Shown here piece by piece: positions 37,144-46,313 of a DNA stretch of 64,000 nt. The stretch is taken from assembly GCA_963772635.1 (NCBI GenBank), contig CAVYYK010000004.1, positions 1 to 64,000 on the forward strand. Reading direction: 5' to 3'. The stretch comes from JAUXFS01 sp963772635. GTDB taxonomy: Bacteria; Pseudomonadota; Alphaproteobacteria; Rhodospirillales; Defluviicoccaceae. The notes below the pieces were generated by a model, which had not been told where the DNA came from, searched no databases, and saw only the letters and a list, made by a program, of their open reading frames with translations. Positions within the stretch are counted from its first letter, which is position 1; each line of letters starts with the position of its first letter. The position numbers were made by a program, and so were the translations under genes.

Positions 37144-37506
37144 CTAACAGGCGATGCCGGCGACCTCGCAGCCGCCTTGCGTCCGCACGTTCTGGACCCC
37201 GCAGGTGGCTCCCATCGTGACTGCCACCGAACCGCTGGCACACGATGCCGGCCGGCCGTAGAAGCGATAGGTGTTGACCGGACCTGTATTCCCCCCTTCC
37301 CGCGCGAACCGATCCGTGTACCAGCGGACGTCGCTCATGTCGCCGATGTTCAGGCCGTGCTGCTGCAGACGCGCCGCCACCGCCGAAGCGCAGGGATGGG
37401 AATCCCCGGCCACTTGCGCCTCGAGGTCGGCGCGGGCGTTCGACGCCGCGACACCGCCGACCACCGCAAGCACCGCCGCCAGTTTGATAAAGCGCATGTG
37501 TCTCAT
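37144..37506 (-). CDS. Secreted small protein with paired cysteines
   Basis: A 120-residue product with a signal peptide (LAAVLAVVGGVAASNARA, cleaved about residue 27). The mature part has Cys in SHPCASAV, ASCASGSV, ATCGVQNV, GGCEVAGIAC and aromatic YTDRFAREG, suggesting disulphides in the periplasm. The family is unknown. GAGGGAGATC precedes the ATG at 37506; ATG 37497 is an alternative. Confidence 0.6.
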   Translation of the reverse strand: MRHMRFIKLAAVLAVVGGVAASNARADLEAQVAGDSHPCASAVAARLQQHGLNIGDMSDVRWYTDRFAREGGNTGPVNTYRFYGRPASCASGSVAVTMGATCGVQNVRTQGGCEVAGIAC

Positions 37507-37624
37507 GATCTCCCTCTCGGATACCGTTGCCCAACATGTTGGGTGGGCGCTTCCCGTTTAAAAGCCCTGTCCGCGAACCAAGAGATTGGATACCCTTGGG
37601 ACCGTGGAGCGGATTGCACTTCCA

Positions 37625-38137
37625 ATGGCGAAGCTTTCACCCGGATCGGTGCTGGCGATCGCGTTCGCCGCCGGGTTGCTGGCGACGATCCTGAGCACGA
37701 CGAAGGCGCCGGCCGAAACGGCCGACCTTCACCGGTTGTTCGAGCAGCAGTGCGGCCGCTGCCACGGCCACGCCGGCGATTTTGCCCGCGAGAAATTGTC
37801 CATCGTCGACGGCGTCCTGCGTGGCCGCCGCCCGGACCTCAAGGGATTCCTCGAACGCCACCACGGCCCCCGGACCGCCGCCGAGGCCGAGGGTCTCTAT
37901 TGGATGTTCTTTCGCCAGGTCGAGGCGGGCGGAGAGTTCAAGCAGCGCTGCCGCATCTGCCACGACAGCGCCTCGGACCTGGTCCGCGACAGGTTGATCG
38001 TCGTCGACGGTGCGCTCCGCGGCCGTTACTCCGGCAACGACATCAGCGCCTTCCTGGTCGGCCATGGCCGGCTCGACGCCGAGGGCGCCGCCTTCTTCGA
38101 TGACGCCCTTCTGCAAATCGCCCTCGGGCGTCGGTAA
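37625..38137 (+). CDS. Periplasmic diheme cytochrome c-like protein with internal duplication
   Basis: A 170-residue protein with an N-terminal signal/anchor helix (VLAIAFAAGLLATIL). Two CxxCH heme-binding motifs are present: CGRCH (43-47) and CRICH (109-113). The two halves are alike: REKLSIVDGVLRGRR near the first and RDRLIVVDGALRGRYSGND near the second, each followed by FL-x-xHG. This indicates a tandem duplication of about 65 residues. It likely carries electrons in the periplasm; its partner is unknown. A terminator at 38221-38243 follows. Confidence 0.72.
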   Translation: MAKLSPGSVLAIAFAAGLLATILSTTKAPAETADLHRLFEQQCGRCHGHAGDFAREKLSIVDGVLRGRRPDLKGFLERHHGPRTAAEAEGLYWMFFRQVEAGGEFKQRCRICHDSASDLVRDRLIVVDGALRGRYSGNDISAFLVGHGRLDAEGAAFFDDALLQIALGRR

Positions 38138-38220
38138 TGGTCTGGGTGGCCCCGAAGAGCACAAAAAGAGACGAAACCGTGTCCGAATCGGCGCCGCACA
38201 GAGCAAGAACGGCATAAGTA

Positions 38221-38243
38221 AATACCCCAAATGGGGTATTTTT
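38221..38243 (+). terminator. Rho-independent terminator
   Basis: AATACCCC (38221-38228) pairs with GGGGTATT (38233-38240) across an AAAT loop, followed by TTT. It lies between the convergent cytochrome and DUF1015 genes and may act in both directions. Confidence 0.8.
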
Positions 38244-38254
38244 CGGTTATTTCG

Positions 38255-39502
38255 CTAGTCGAGGGGCAGAGACAGCAGGCCGTCGGCGAGCTTCGGCTCG
38301 AACCAGGTCGACTTGGGCGGCATCACCTTGCCGGCGTCGGCGACCGCCATCAGGTCGGCGAGCGCGGTCGGATAGAGGGCGAAGGCAACCGCCCATTCGC
38401 CCGAATCGACGCGGTCTGCCAGCGCCTCGAGGCCGCGGCCGCCGCCGACGAAGTCGATGCGCTTGTCGAGGCGGGGGTCGCCGATGCCGAGGACGGGGGT
38501 GAGCAGCCGATCGCTGAGCAGGCTGATGTCGAGGCGCTCGACCGGACCGGCATCGGCCGTCGGCGGGTCCTTGAGCATCAGCTGGTACCATTGGCCGTCG
38601 AGATACATGCCGAACATGCCGCGATCGGGCGGACGGGCGGGCCCCTCGGTCTCGCCGACCACGAACCGGGTGTGGACCATGCTCAGAAAAGCGCTCGGCG
38701 CCAAGCCATTGAGGTCGCGGACCACCCGATTGTAGTCGAGAATCACCACCTCGCTCGCGGGGAAGCCGACGGTGAGAAAGGTGTTGTACGCCGCATCCTC
38801 CGGCTGGCCGGGATCGGCCAAAAGCCGGTCCTCGGCAACCCGGGCGGCGGCGGCCGAGCGATGATGGCCGTCGGCAATGTAGACGGCGTCCATCGCCTCG
38901 AACCGCCGGGTGAGATCATCGATGGTCGCCTCGTCGGCAATGACCCAGATCTGGTGGCGGGTGCCGTCGTCGGTGACCGCCTCGAGGTCGGGGGCGCCGC
39001 TGGACACCCGTGCCAGCACGGCGGCGACCCCGGCATCGTCGGGATAGGCGACCAGAACCGGACCGGTGTGGGCGCCCACCGCCTCGATCTGGCGGGTGCG
39101 GTCGGTCTCCTTGTCGGGGCGGGTAAGCTCGTGCCGGCGGATCCGGTTGCTTTCGTAGGCGGCGATCGAGGCGGCGGCGGCGATGCCTGTCTGAACGTGC
39201 TCGTCCATGGTCATCCGCCAGACGTAGTAGCAACGCTGGGCCTCGCGGATCAGCACCCCGGCCTCGACCATCCGCTCCAGGTTCTCGGCCGCCTTGGCAT
39301 AGACCACGTTGGCGTAGGGATCGGTACCTGGCGCGAGATCGATCTCGGCCCGCGAGACATGGATAAAGCTCCACGGACGGCCGCTGGCGCCGGCTACGGC
39401 TTCGTCGAAGCTGAGGACGTCGTAGGGCCTGGCGGCCACGTCCTGGCCGCGCCCCGCGGCCGGTCTCAACGCCGCGAACGGCTGGATCAAAGAAATGGTC
39501 AA
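38255..39502 (-). CDS. DUF1015-family protein
   Basis: A 415-residue protein of the DUF1015 family, found in many bacteria and archaea and often beside serine or aromatic metabolism genes. Conserved patterns are PYDVLSFDEA, YIADGHHRSAAAARVAEDRL and LTVGFPASEVVILDYNRVVR. TTG is the start because AAGGGAGA lies just before it and the family begins TISLIQPFAAL. It follows trpB2 on the same strand by 32 bases. The function is unproven. Confidence 0.85.
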   Translation of the reverse strand: MTISLIQPFAALRPAAGRGQDVAARPYDVLSFDEAVAGASGRPWSFIHVSRAEIDLAPGTDPYANVVYAKAAENLERMVEAGVLIREAQRCYYVWRMTMDEHVQTGIAAAASIAAYESNRIRRHELTRPDKETDRTRQIEAVGAHTGPVLVAYPDDAGVAAVLARVSSGAPDLEAVTDDGTRHQIWVIADEATIDDLTRRFEAMDAVYIADGHHRSAAAARVAEDRLLADPGQPEDAAYNTFLTVGFPASEVVILDYNRVVRDLNGLAPSAFLSMVHTRFVVGETEGPARPPDRGMFGMYLDGQWYQLMLKDPPTADAGPVERLDISLLSDRLLTPVLGIGDPRLDKRIDFVGGGRGLEALADRVDSGEWAVAFALYPTALADLMAVADAGKVMPPKSTWFEPKLADGLLSLPLD

Positions 39503-39534
39503 GATTCTCCCTTCGCTTCGTCGGACCGCTTCCG

Positions 39535-40902
39535 CTACTCGGCCGCCACCTTGGGCAGCGCCTCGATGGACTCGGCGAGAGCCCGGTCCTCGTAGGCCTG
39601 ATCGACGAGTTTGCCACCGACATAGTCGGCGTAGGCGCCCATATCGAAATGGCCGTGGCCGGAGAGGGTGAACAGGATCGTCCGTGCCGTCCCCTCGCGC
39701 TTGCAGGCGAGCGCCTCGTCGATCGCGGCCAGCACCGCGTGGTTCGACTCCGGCGCCGGGACAATCCCCTCGGCGCGGGCGAAGCGGACGCCGGCGGCGA
39801 AACACGCCGTCTGCTCGAAGGCCTGGGCCTCGATCAGACCGAGCTCCTTGAGGTGACTGACCAGTGGCGACATCCCGTGGTATCGGAGACCGCCCGCATG
39901 GATTCCGGGCGGCATGAAGGTGGAGCCGAGGGTGTGCATCTTGACCAGCGGCGTCAGGTGGGCGGTATCGCCGAAGTCGTAGGCGTAGACGCCGCGGGTC
40001 AACGTCGGACAGGCGGTGGGCTCGCAGGCGACGATGCGCACGTCCTCCCCGCCCCTGAGCTTGCGCCCGATGAACGGAAATACGGTTCCGGCGAAGTTGC
40101 TGCCGCCGCCGGCGCAACCGAATACCACGTCGGGGTAATCGCCGGCCATCTCCAGCTGCTCGATCGTCTCGAGGCCGATCACCGTCTGGTGCAGCATCAC
40201 GTGGTTGAGAACGCTGCCCAGGCAATACTTGGTGTCGTCGCGCCCGGCGGCCACCTCGACCGCCTCGGAGATGGCGATGCCGAGGCTTCCCCGGGAGTCC
40301 GGGTCCTCCGCCAGGATCCGGCGGCCCGATTCCGTCTCCTCGCTGGGGCTGGCGACGCAGCGCGCGCCGTAGACCTCCATCGCCGCCCGCCGGTAGGGCT
40401 TCTGCTGGTAGCTGACCTTGACCATGTAGACTTCGACGTCGAGGCCGAACAGGGCGCCGGCGAAGGCCAGCGACGATCCCCACTGGCCGGCGCCGGTCTC
40501 GGTGATCAAGCGGCGGGTGCCGTCCTGTCTGTTGTAGAAGGCCTGGGCGACCGCGGTATTGGGCTTATGACTGCCGGTGGGGCTGACGCCCTCGTACTTG
40601 TAGTAGATCTTCGCCGGGGTATCGAGGATCTGTTCGAGACGGCGCGCCCGGTAGAGCGGCGACGGCCGCCACAGCTTGAGGATCTCGCGCACCGGCCCGG
40701 GGATCTCGATCTCCCGCTCGGTTGCGACCTCCTGGGCGATCAGGCTCGGTGGGAACAGCGGCGCCAGATCGTCGGGTCCGATCGGCGCTCCGGTTCCCGG
40801 GTGGAGCACCGGCGGCGGCGGCACGGGCAGATCAGCGGCGAGGTTGTACCAGGACCGGGGAATGCGCTCGTCGGACAGCAAGTATTTGGTCGTATCGCTC
40901 AT
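39535..40902 (-). CDS. Tryptophan synthase beta chain-like TrpB2
   Basis: A 455-residue PLP enzyme of the TrpB2 branch, longer than TrpB1 because of N- and C-terminal extensions. The PLP lysine is Lys113 in PTGSHKPNTA. TETGAGQWGSSLAFAGALFG and VVFGCAGGGSNFAG (phosphate loop) are present. TrpB2 can use serine with indole and acts without a tightly bound TrpA. No trpA lies beside it here. It shares the strand with DUF1015 downstream. Confidence 0.9.
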   Translation of the reverse strand: MSDTTKYLLSDERIPRSWYNLAADLPVPPPPVLHPGTGAPIGPDDLAPLFPPSLIAQEVATEREIEIPGPVREILKLWRPSPLYRARRLEQILDTPAKIYYKYEGVSPTGSHKPNTAVAQAFYNRQDGTRRLITETGAGQWGSSLAFAGALFGLDVEVYMVKVSYQQKPYRRAAMEVYGARCVASPSEETESGRRILAEDPDSRGSLGIAISEAVEVAAGRDDTKYCLGSVLNHVMLHQTVIGLETIEQLEMAGDYPDVVFGCAGGGSNFAGTVFPFIGRKLRGGEDVRIVACEPTACPTLTRGVYAYDFGDTAHLTPLVKMHTLGSTFMPPGIHAGGLRYHGMSPLVSHLKELGLIEAQAFEQTACFAAGVRFARAEGIVPAPESNHAVLAAIDEALACKREGTARTILFTLSGHGHFDMGAYADYVGGKLVDQAYEDRALAESIEALPKVAAE

Positions 40903-41005
40903 TGATCCCCTTCCAATGCCGGTGCCGGTCGCTGCTAGCTGTTAGCCCACCTCGACGGCCGTTGCAAACCCCGGATTGCGGGAAAAGGAAGGGGGGAGGG
41001 ATCTC

Positions 41006-41052
41006 GTGTTCTGGTTCCGTCATATGGTACCCATACGACGGAACCAGAACAC
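41006..41052. repeat. 47-bp near-perfect palindrome after htrA
   Basis: GTGTTCTGGTTCCGTCATAT... (41006-41027) is mirrored by the inverted copy at 41031-41052 with one mismatch in 22 and a 3-base loop. There is no U-run, so it is not a standard terminator. It lies 6 bases past the htrA stop on the minus strand. Confidence 0.7.
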
Positions 41053-41058
41053 TACCGG

Positions 41059-42588
41059 TTAGCCCTTGCCGATACGGACCGCGACCCAGCGTACCCCGGC
41101 TTCGCCCTCGATCAGCAAGAGCAACGACTTGCGCTTCGCTTCCACCGCCGCCTTGATCTTGTCGAGGACGTCGGCGGGCGTGCTCACCGGTTCCTGGCTG
41201 ACCTCGACGATCACGTCGCCGGGGCGCATGCCCTTTTCCGCGGCGTTGCCGGAGGCGTCGACCTCGGTGACGACCACGCCCTTGGTATCGGCGTCGATCT
41301 CGAAGCGCTCGCGAAGCTTGTCGTCGATGACGGCGACGGTCAGGCCCAGGTCGTCGATCTTCTCGCTGGAGCCTTCGCTCTCCTTGCCGCTGGTCCGCGC
41401 CGCCATCTTCTCCTCACCCTCACTGAGGGCCCCGACCTTGACCTTGACGCTCTGCTTGCGGCCGTCGCGCCACAGCACCACGTCGACGCTCTTATCGACA
41501 TCGGTCTCGGCAACGATCCGCGGCAATCGCCTCATCTCCTCGACGTCCTTGCCGTCGAACTCGAGGACGATGTCACCCGCGCGGATGCCGGCCTCCTCTG
41601 CCGGGCCGCCCTCGATGACGGTGGCGACCAGCGCCCCCTTGGCCTCGTGGAGACCCAGGGTCTCGGCGATTTCTTCGGTCACCGCCTGGATGCGGACGCC
41701 CAGCCAGCCGCGGCGAACCTGACCGTGCTTGATCAGTTGTTCGATCACCGGACGGGCGGTGCTGGCGGGAATGGCGAAGCCGATGCCGACGCTGCCGCCG
41801 GATGGCGAGAAGATCGCGGTGTTGATGCCGATCACCTCGCCGTCGAGGTTGAACATCGGTCCTCCGGAATTACCGCGGTTGATCGGAGCATCGGTCTGCA
41901 GGAAGTCGTCGTAAGGGCCGGCGTTGATGTCGCGGCCGCGCGCCGAGATGATCCCGGTGGTCACCGTTCCGCCGAAACCGAAAGGATTGCCGATGGCGAC
42001 CACCCAGTCTCCGACCCGGACCTTGTCGGAGTCGCCGAACTTGACCGCCGGCAGCTTTCCCGAAGGCTCGACCTTGAGCACCGCGAGATCGGTCTTCGTG
42101 TCGCGGCCGACGACCTTGGCCTCGAGCCGGGTTTCGTCATGGAGGATGACCGAGATCTCGTCGGCGTCCTGAATGACATGATTGTTGGTGATCACGTACC
42201 CTTGCTCGTCGACGATGAACCCCGAGCCGAGTGATGTCGCCCGCCGCTGACGTTGGTGCGGTTGCGAGCGTTCGAGGAACTCCTTGAAGAACTCTTCGAA
42301 CGGCGAACCCGGCGGAACCATCGGCATTTCGATACCGGACTGGCCTTCGATGTTCTGTGTCGTCGAGATGTTGACCACGGAGGGAAGCAGTTTCTCGGCA
42401 AGATCGGCAAAACTCTCGTGGGCCTGAGCCTGGGTGAGAGCCACGCCGAGAAGGACCGCCACGCCGAACAGGCTGGCGGCGAGCCGGGCACCGATCATCC
42501 GCGCCTGCGAGATCTCGATACGGTCCTGCGCAATACGACGGGTGCCACGGGCGATGTTACCAGAGAAATTCACGTAAGTTGTCTCCAT
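41059..42588 (-). CDS. degP: Periplasmic serine protease DegP/HtrA
   Basis: A 509-codon protease and chaperone of the periplasm. A signal peptide (SLFGVAVLLGVALTQAQA) precedes the trypsin-like domain with His in TNNHVIQDADE, Asp in TKTDLAVLKV and Ser in NRGNSGGPMF. Two PDZ domains follow (about 300-390 and 410-500). Translation may begin 30 codons later at 42498, where the signal peptide starts. Gene order htrA-DUF2065-hflC-hflK is common in alphaproteobacteria and points to envelope quality control. Confidence 0.93.
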   Translation of the reverse strand: METTYVNFSGNIARGTRRIAQDRIEISQARMIGARLAASLFGVAVLLGVALTQAQAHESFADLAEKLLPSVVNISTTQNIEGQSGIEMPMVPPGSPFEEFFKEFLERSQPHQRQRRATSLGSGFIVDEQGYVITNNHVIQDADEISVILHDETRLEAKVVGRDTKTDLAVLKVEPSGKLPAVKFGDSDKVRVGDWVVAIGNPFGFGGTVTTGIISARGRDINAGPYDDFLQTDAPINRGNSGGPMFNLDGEVIGINTAIFSPSGGSVGIGFAIPASTARPVIEQLIKHGQVRRGWLGVRIQAVTEEIAETLGLHEAKGALVATVIEGGPAEEAGIRAGDIVLEFDGKDVEEMRRLPRIVAETDVDKSVDVVLWRDGRKQSVKVKVGALSEGEEKMAARTSGKESEGSSEKIDDLGLTVAVIDDKLRERFEIDADTKGVVVTEVDASGNAAEKGMRPGDVIVEVSQEPVSTPADVLDKIKAAVEAKRKSLLLLIEGEAGVRWVAVRIGKG

Positions 42589-42726
42589 CGGCTAACGGGT
42601 CGTCCGGAACCGGACAGGTGCCTCGACCCATGTTCTGTCTACGATTTGGTCTTTTCTTGCCGGCCGGTCAACAGGCGACTCCTGATCAACCCGTCGGTGA
42701 ACAACATACTAGACACGTCGCGCCGC

Positions 42727-42912
42727 TCAGCCGCGCACCAGCCAGATGACACCGACGCCGAGCGCCGCCGCCGCCAATCCGGCGTTGCGCAAGTGACCCG
42801 GGGGCTGCGCCAGCACCTGCAGCAGCATCTTCTTCATGGCGCCGGGAAACAACGCATATGCGGCCCCCTCGAGGGCGATCGCCAGCCCAAGAGCGGTCAG
42901 GAGGTCGGCCAT
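42727..42912 (-). CDS. DUF2065 small membrane protein
   Basis: A 61-residue membrane protein with two helices (LLTALGLAIALEGAAYALFP and AGLAAAALGVGVIWLV) separated by GAMKKMLLQVLAQPPGHLR. This fits the DUF2065 (YjeT) family found beside hflC. The function is unknown. It is 50 bases after hflC and before htrA. Confidence 0.85.
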   Translation of the reverse strand: MADLLTALGLAIALEGAAYALFPGAMKKMLLQVLAQPPGHLRNAGLAAAALGVGVIWLVRG

Positions 42913-42962
42913 GGTCGTTTCTCACCCTTGATCGAATCCGCCCGGCACCTGCCTTTGCGGGA

Positions 42963-43847
42963 TCAGCGCGCTGTCTGCGGCGCGTTCCCCTTCTCGTCCA
43001 GGAAGAACCGGAAGAAATCGGCGTCGGGGCTGAGCACCATGGTCGTCCCCTCGCCGCCCAGGGCGCCATAGGCCTCGAGCGAGCGGTAGAAATCGAAGAA
43101 CCCGGGATCCTGGCCATACGCCTCGTTGAGAACACGGGTTCGCTGGCCGTCCCCCTCGCCCTCAAGAATCTTGGCTTTCTTGTTGGCTTCGGCGAAAATG
43201 ATCGTGCGGTCCTTGTCCGCCTCGGCCTGAATCTTGGCCTTCAGTTCTTCGCCCTCGGCGCGGAGTTGGGCCGCTTGGGCGATGCGTTCCGACCGCATCC
43301 GGTTGTAAACGGACTGGCTGGTTTGCTCAGGCAGATCGGTGCGGCCAATGCGGACATCCACCACCTCGACACCGAAAGCCGGTGCCTGCGTCTTCACGCC
43401 GCTGGCGATACGGCCCATCACCACCGCACGTTGTTCGGACAGCATGTCGGCCAACGATACCTTCGCCACCTCGGAACGCACTTCCGAGTTAAGCAGGCCG
43501 CCGAAAACCTGACGGAAGTTGGTGAGAGTCACCGCCCGCTGCTTGAATCTTAGCGGATCGACGATCCGGTAACGGGCGAAGGCATCGACGTTGATCCGCT
43601 TCTGGTCGGCGAGCAACACTTCCTGCACCGGCGGATCCAGATCGAGAATGCGCTTGTCGAAGTACTCGACGTTCTGAACGAACGGCAGCTTGAACTTGAG
43701 GCCGGCTTCGCGCTCGACCCCGACCGGGTTGCCGAACTGCAGGATCAGCGCCTGCTGGGTCTGGTAAACGGTAAACAACGAGCTGAAGACGACGACGCCG
43801 ACGACCAGAACGCCGATACCTATGATGGCGAGAGTCGTCCGGTTCAT
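42963..43847 (-). CDS. hflC: HflC, FtsH regulator (SPFH/band 7)
   Basis: A 294-residue membrane protein with one N-terminal helix (TLAIIGIGVLVVGVVVFSSL) and a band-7 domain (LPFVQNVEYFDKRILDLDP, EVSEVAKVSLADMLSEQRAV-like region). It forms a complex with HflK that surrounds the FtsH protease and limits its access to membrane substrates. The ATG overlaps the hflK stop (ATGA). Confidence 0.94.
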   Translation of the reverse strand: MNRTTLAIIGIGVLVVGVVVFSSLFTVYQTQQALILQFGNPVGVEREAGLKFKLPFVQNVEYFDKRILDLDPPVQEVLLADQKRINVDAFARYRIVDPLRFKQRAVTLTNFRQVFGGLLNSEVRSEVAKVSLADMLSEQRAVVMGRIASGVKTQAPAFGVEVVDVRIGRTDLPEQTSQSVYNRMRSERIAQAAQLRAEGEELKAKIQAEADKDRTIIFAEANKKAKILEGEGDGQRTRVLNEAYGQDPGFFDFYRSLEAYGALGGEGTTMVLSPDADFFRFFLDEKGNAPQTAR

Positions 43848-44947
43848 GGCTTGGCCTCCTGGGCGCGCTTCTGCAATTCCGGCAGCGGCAGATAGGGAAC
43901 GACGCCCTGACCGGTGCCGCCATTATCGATGATGACCTTCTGGGTGCTTCCCAGCACCTCCTGCATCCGTTCCAGATAGAGCCGGCGGGTGGTCACCTCC
44001 TTGCCCGTCTTGTAGGCCTCGTAAACCGAATTGAAGCGATCGGCTTCGCCCTCGGCGTCGCGGACGACCTTTTCCTTATAGGCGGTCGCCCCCTGGATGG
44101 TGCGCTCCGCCTCGCCCTTCGCTCGCGGGACGATGTCGTTGCGGTAGGCCAGCGCTTCGTTGACCGAACGTTCCTTGTCCTGGCGGGCGCGCTGGACGTC
44201 GTTGAAGGCGTCGATGACTTCCGACGGTGGATCGACCTTGAGCTGCTTCACCTCGGCGATGAACACGCCCGCGCCATAGCTGTCGAGAATCTGCTGCAAC
44301 AACTCTTTCGTTTTCAGGTCCACCTCCTGGCGCTTGATGGTCAATGCGTCCTCCAGGTTTGTCTGGCCCATCACTTCGCGAATCGCGCTCTCGGCGGCCA
44401 GCTTGATCGTCCCCTCGGGATCACGAAGGTTGAACAGGAAGTCGGCGGCATTCTTGATCCGCCATTGAACCACGTAGTCGACGTCGATGATGTTCTGATC
44501 CCCGGTCAGCATCAGGCTTTCCGTGGGCACGTCGCTGGTAGCGTTGCCCCGCCCGGACTCGGTACTGCCGCGAAAACCGATGGTGATCTGATTGGTCACT
44601 TCGACATTGGGCGTGATCACATCGCCGATCGGCGCCGGGAACCAGTAGTTGAGGCCCGGCGTGGTTATTTTGACGAACTTGCCGAACAGCAGCTCGACAC
44701 CCTGTTCGCCGGGCTGGACCCGATAGAAGCCGGTGGCCATCCACAGCGCGATAATGCCGACCGCGACCAACAGCAGGGTTCGCCCACCGCCTATGCCGCC
44801 GGGCATAAACCGCTTGAAGCGCTCCTGACTGCGCCTCAGCATTTCCTCGATGTCCGGGGGTGGGGTTCCGGAGGGTCCGCCGCCGCCCCAAGGACCGCCG
44901 CCACCGCCACCGCCGCCCCAGGGTCCGCCTTTCGGGTTCCAGGCCAT
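43844..44947 (-). CDS. hflK: HflK, FtsH regulator (SPFH/band 7)
   Basis: A 367-residue partner of HflC. The N-terminus MAWNPKGGPWGGGGGGGGPW is Gly-rich, as is typical, followed by one helix (LLLVAVGIIALWMATGFYRV) and the band-7 domain with VQWRIKNAADFLFNLRDPEG. The start at 44947 fits the family; the open frame extends 17 codons further without a known N-terminus. It is the first gene of the hflK-hflC-DUF2065-htrA group and is divergent from mrp. Confidence 0.94.
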   Translation of the reverse strand: MAWNPKGGPWGGGGGGGGPWGGGGPSGTPPPDIEEMLRRSQERFKRFMPGGIGGGRTLLLVAVGIIALWMATGFYRVQPGEQGVELLFGKFVKITTPGLNYWFPAPIGDVITPNVEVTNQITIGFRGSTESGRGNATSDVPTESLMLTGDQNIIDVDYVVQWRIKNAADFLFNLRDPEGTIKLAAESAIREVMGQTNLEDALTIKRQEVDLKTKELLQQILDSYGAGVFIAEVKQLKVDPPSEVIDAFNDVQRARQDKERSVNEALAYRNDIVPRAKGEAERTIQGATAYKEKVVRDAEGEADRFNSVYEAYKTGKEVTTRRLYLERMQEVLGSTQKVIIDNGGTGQGVVPYLPLPELQKRAQEAKP

Positions 44948-45140
44948 GCAGAAACAAACTCCCTTTACGATTGTCGCTACTGCGTCGCGGCCACTCACAA
45001 GCAGCCGTCATGATTGGATATCGCTTCGACGCCCTATATATGGAGATGGAAATCCTTATAGGCCAGCTTGGCAAGCCACGCAACGGACCTGGAACGGCTG
45101 ACAACGGAGAAGGCGTGGTGCACGCCGGGAGAATGCAGCA

Positions 45141-46286
45141 ATGCCGCAAGTGACCGAACAACAGATCGTCGACGCCCTACGTTGCGTCGTCGATCGAGAG
45201 CGGAAGAACGATATCATCAGCCTCGGCATGATCCAAGGCATGCAAGTCAAGGACGGCCATGTCGCCCTGACCCTCGGGGTCGAGCCCGAACGCGGTCCCC
45301 ACCTGGAACCCCTGCGCAAGGAAGTGGAGACCCTCGTTCACAAGCTTCCCGGCGTCATCAGCGCGAGCGTGGTGCTGACCGCCGAACGACGCGCCGGCGC
45401 CGGCGGTCACGCAGGACATGCGGGACATGGGGGGCATGCGGGGCATGCACACGCGGCGGCCAGGCCCCAAGGCGGCGAGCTTCTGCCGGGCGTCAAGGCG
45501 ATCATCGCCGTCGCCTCCGGCAAGGGTGGCGTCGGCAAGTCGACCACGTCCGTCAACCTGGCAATCGCCCTGGCGACCCTCGGCCACGAGACGGGACTGC
45601 TCGACGCCGACATCTACGGCCCCTCGACCCGGCGTCTGCTCGGCATCTCCGGAGGACCGAGGTCGAGCGACGGCATCAAGCTCGACCCGATCAGCAAATA
45701 CGGCATCAAGAGCATGTCGATGGCCTATCTGGTCGAAGAGGAAACGCCGATCGTCTGGCGTGGTCCGATGGTGCAGAGCGCGCTGGAGCAGATGATGCGC
45801 GACATCAATTGGGGCGAACTCGACGTCCTCGTCGTCGACATGCCGCCGGGCACCGGCGACACCCAGCTGACGATGGCGCAAAAGGTTCCGCTGGCCGGCG
45901 CGGTGATCGTGTCGACCCCGCAGGACATCGCCCTGATCGACGCCCGCAAGGGGCTCAACATGTTCCGCAAGGTGGAGGTGCCGGTCCTCGGCCTGATCGA
46001 GAACATGAGCTATTTCAATTGCCCGAACTGCGGCCATCGCACCGAGATCTTCGGTCACGGCGGTGCCAGGCGCGAGGCGGAAAACCTCGGCATGGACTTC
46101 CTTGGCGAGATCCCCCTGGACACGGTCATCCGCCAGACATCGGACGACGGACATCCGATCGTCGCCGCCGACCCCGAAGGCGAGCACGCCCGCGCCTATC
46201 TGGCGATCGCCGCAAAGGTCTGGGAAAAGATCGAGCAGAACCTGCAGATGCGCGCCGCTTCGGCGCCCCGGATCGTCATCCAGTAG
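45141..46286 (+). CDS. Mrp/ApbC Fe-S carrier P-loop ATPase
   Basis: A 381-residue protein that binds and transfers Fe-S clusters. The N-terminal DUF59 domain (EQQIVDALRCVVDRERKNDI) is joined by a His/Gly/Ala linker (about 89-106) to the ParA-like ATPase with P-loop SGKGGVGKST (about 126-135). The cluster cysteines lie in FNCPNCGHRTE. Six His residues in the linker (90, 93, 96, 99, 102, 104) are unusual and may bind metal. It is divergent from hflK. Confidence 0.92.
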   Translation: MPQVTEQQIVDALRCVVDRERKNDIISLGMIQGMQVKDGHVALTLGVEPERGPHLEPLRKEVETLVHKLPGVISASVVLTAERRAGAGGHAGHAGHGGHAGHAHAAARPQGGELLPGVKAIIAVASGKGGVGKSTTSVNLAIALATLGHETGLLDADIYGPSTRRLLGISGGPRSSDGIKLDPISKYGIKSMSMAYLVEEETPIVWRGPMVQSALEQMMRDINWGELDVLVVDMPPGTGDTQLTMAQKVPLAGAVIVSTPQDIALIDARKGLNMFRKVEVPVLGLIENMSYFNCPNCGHRTEIFGHGGARREAENLGMDFLGEIPLDTVIRQTSDDGHPIVAADPEGEHARAYLAIAAKVWEKIEQNLQMRAASAPRIVIQ

Positions 46287-46313
46287 CCGGACGTCGCGGG
46301 ACAGTAAGCGGGA

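Noticed and set aside
38255..40483. 742-codon open frame spanning DUF1015 and part of trpB2 on the minus strand
   Set aside because: Only the part up to 39502 is DUF1015; the upstream part is out of frame with trpB2, which is clearly coding.
45405..45470. Tandem GGNCATG-like DNA repeat, considered as CRISPR or VNTR
   Set aside because: It lies in frame within the Mrp gene and encodes the His/Gly linker; there are no spacers.
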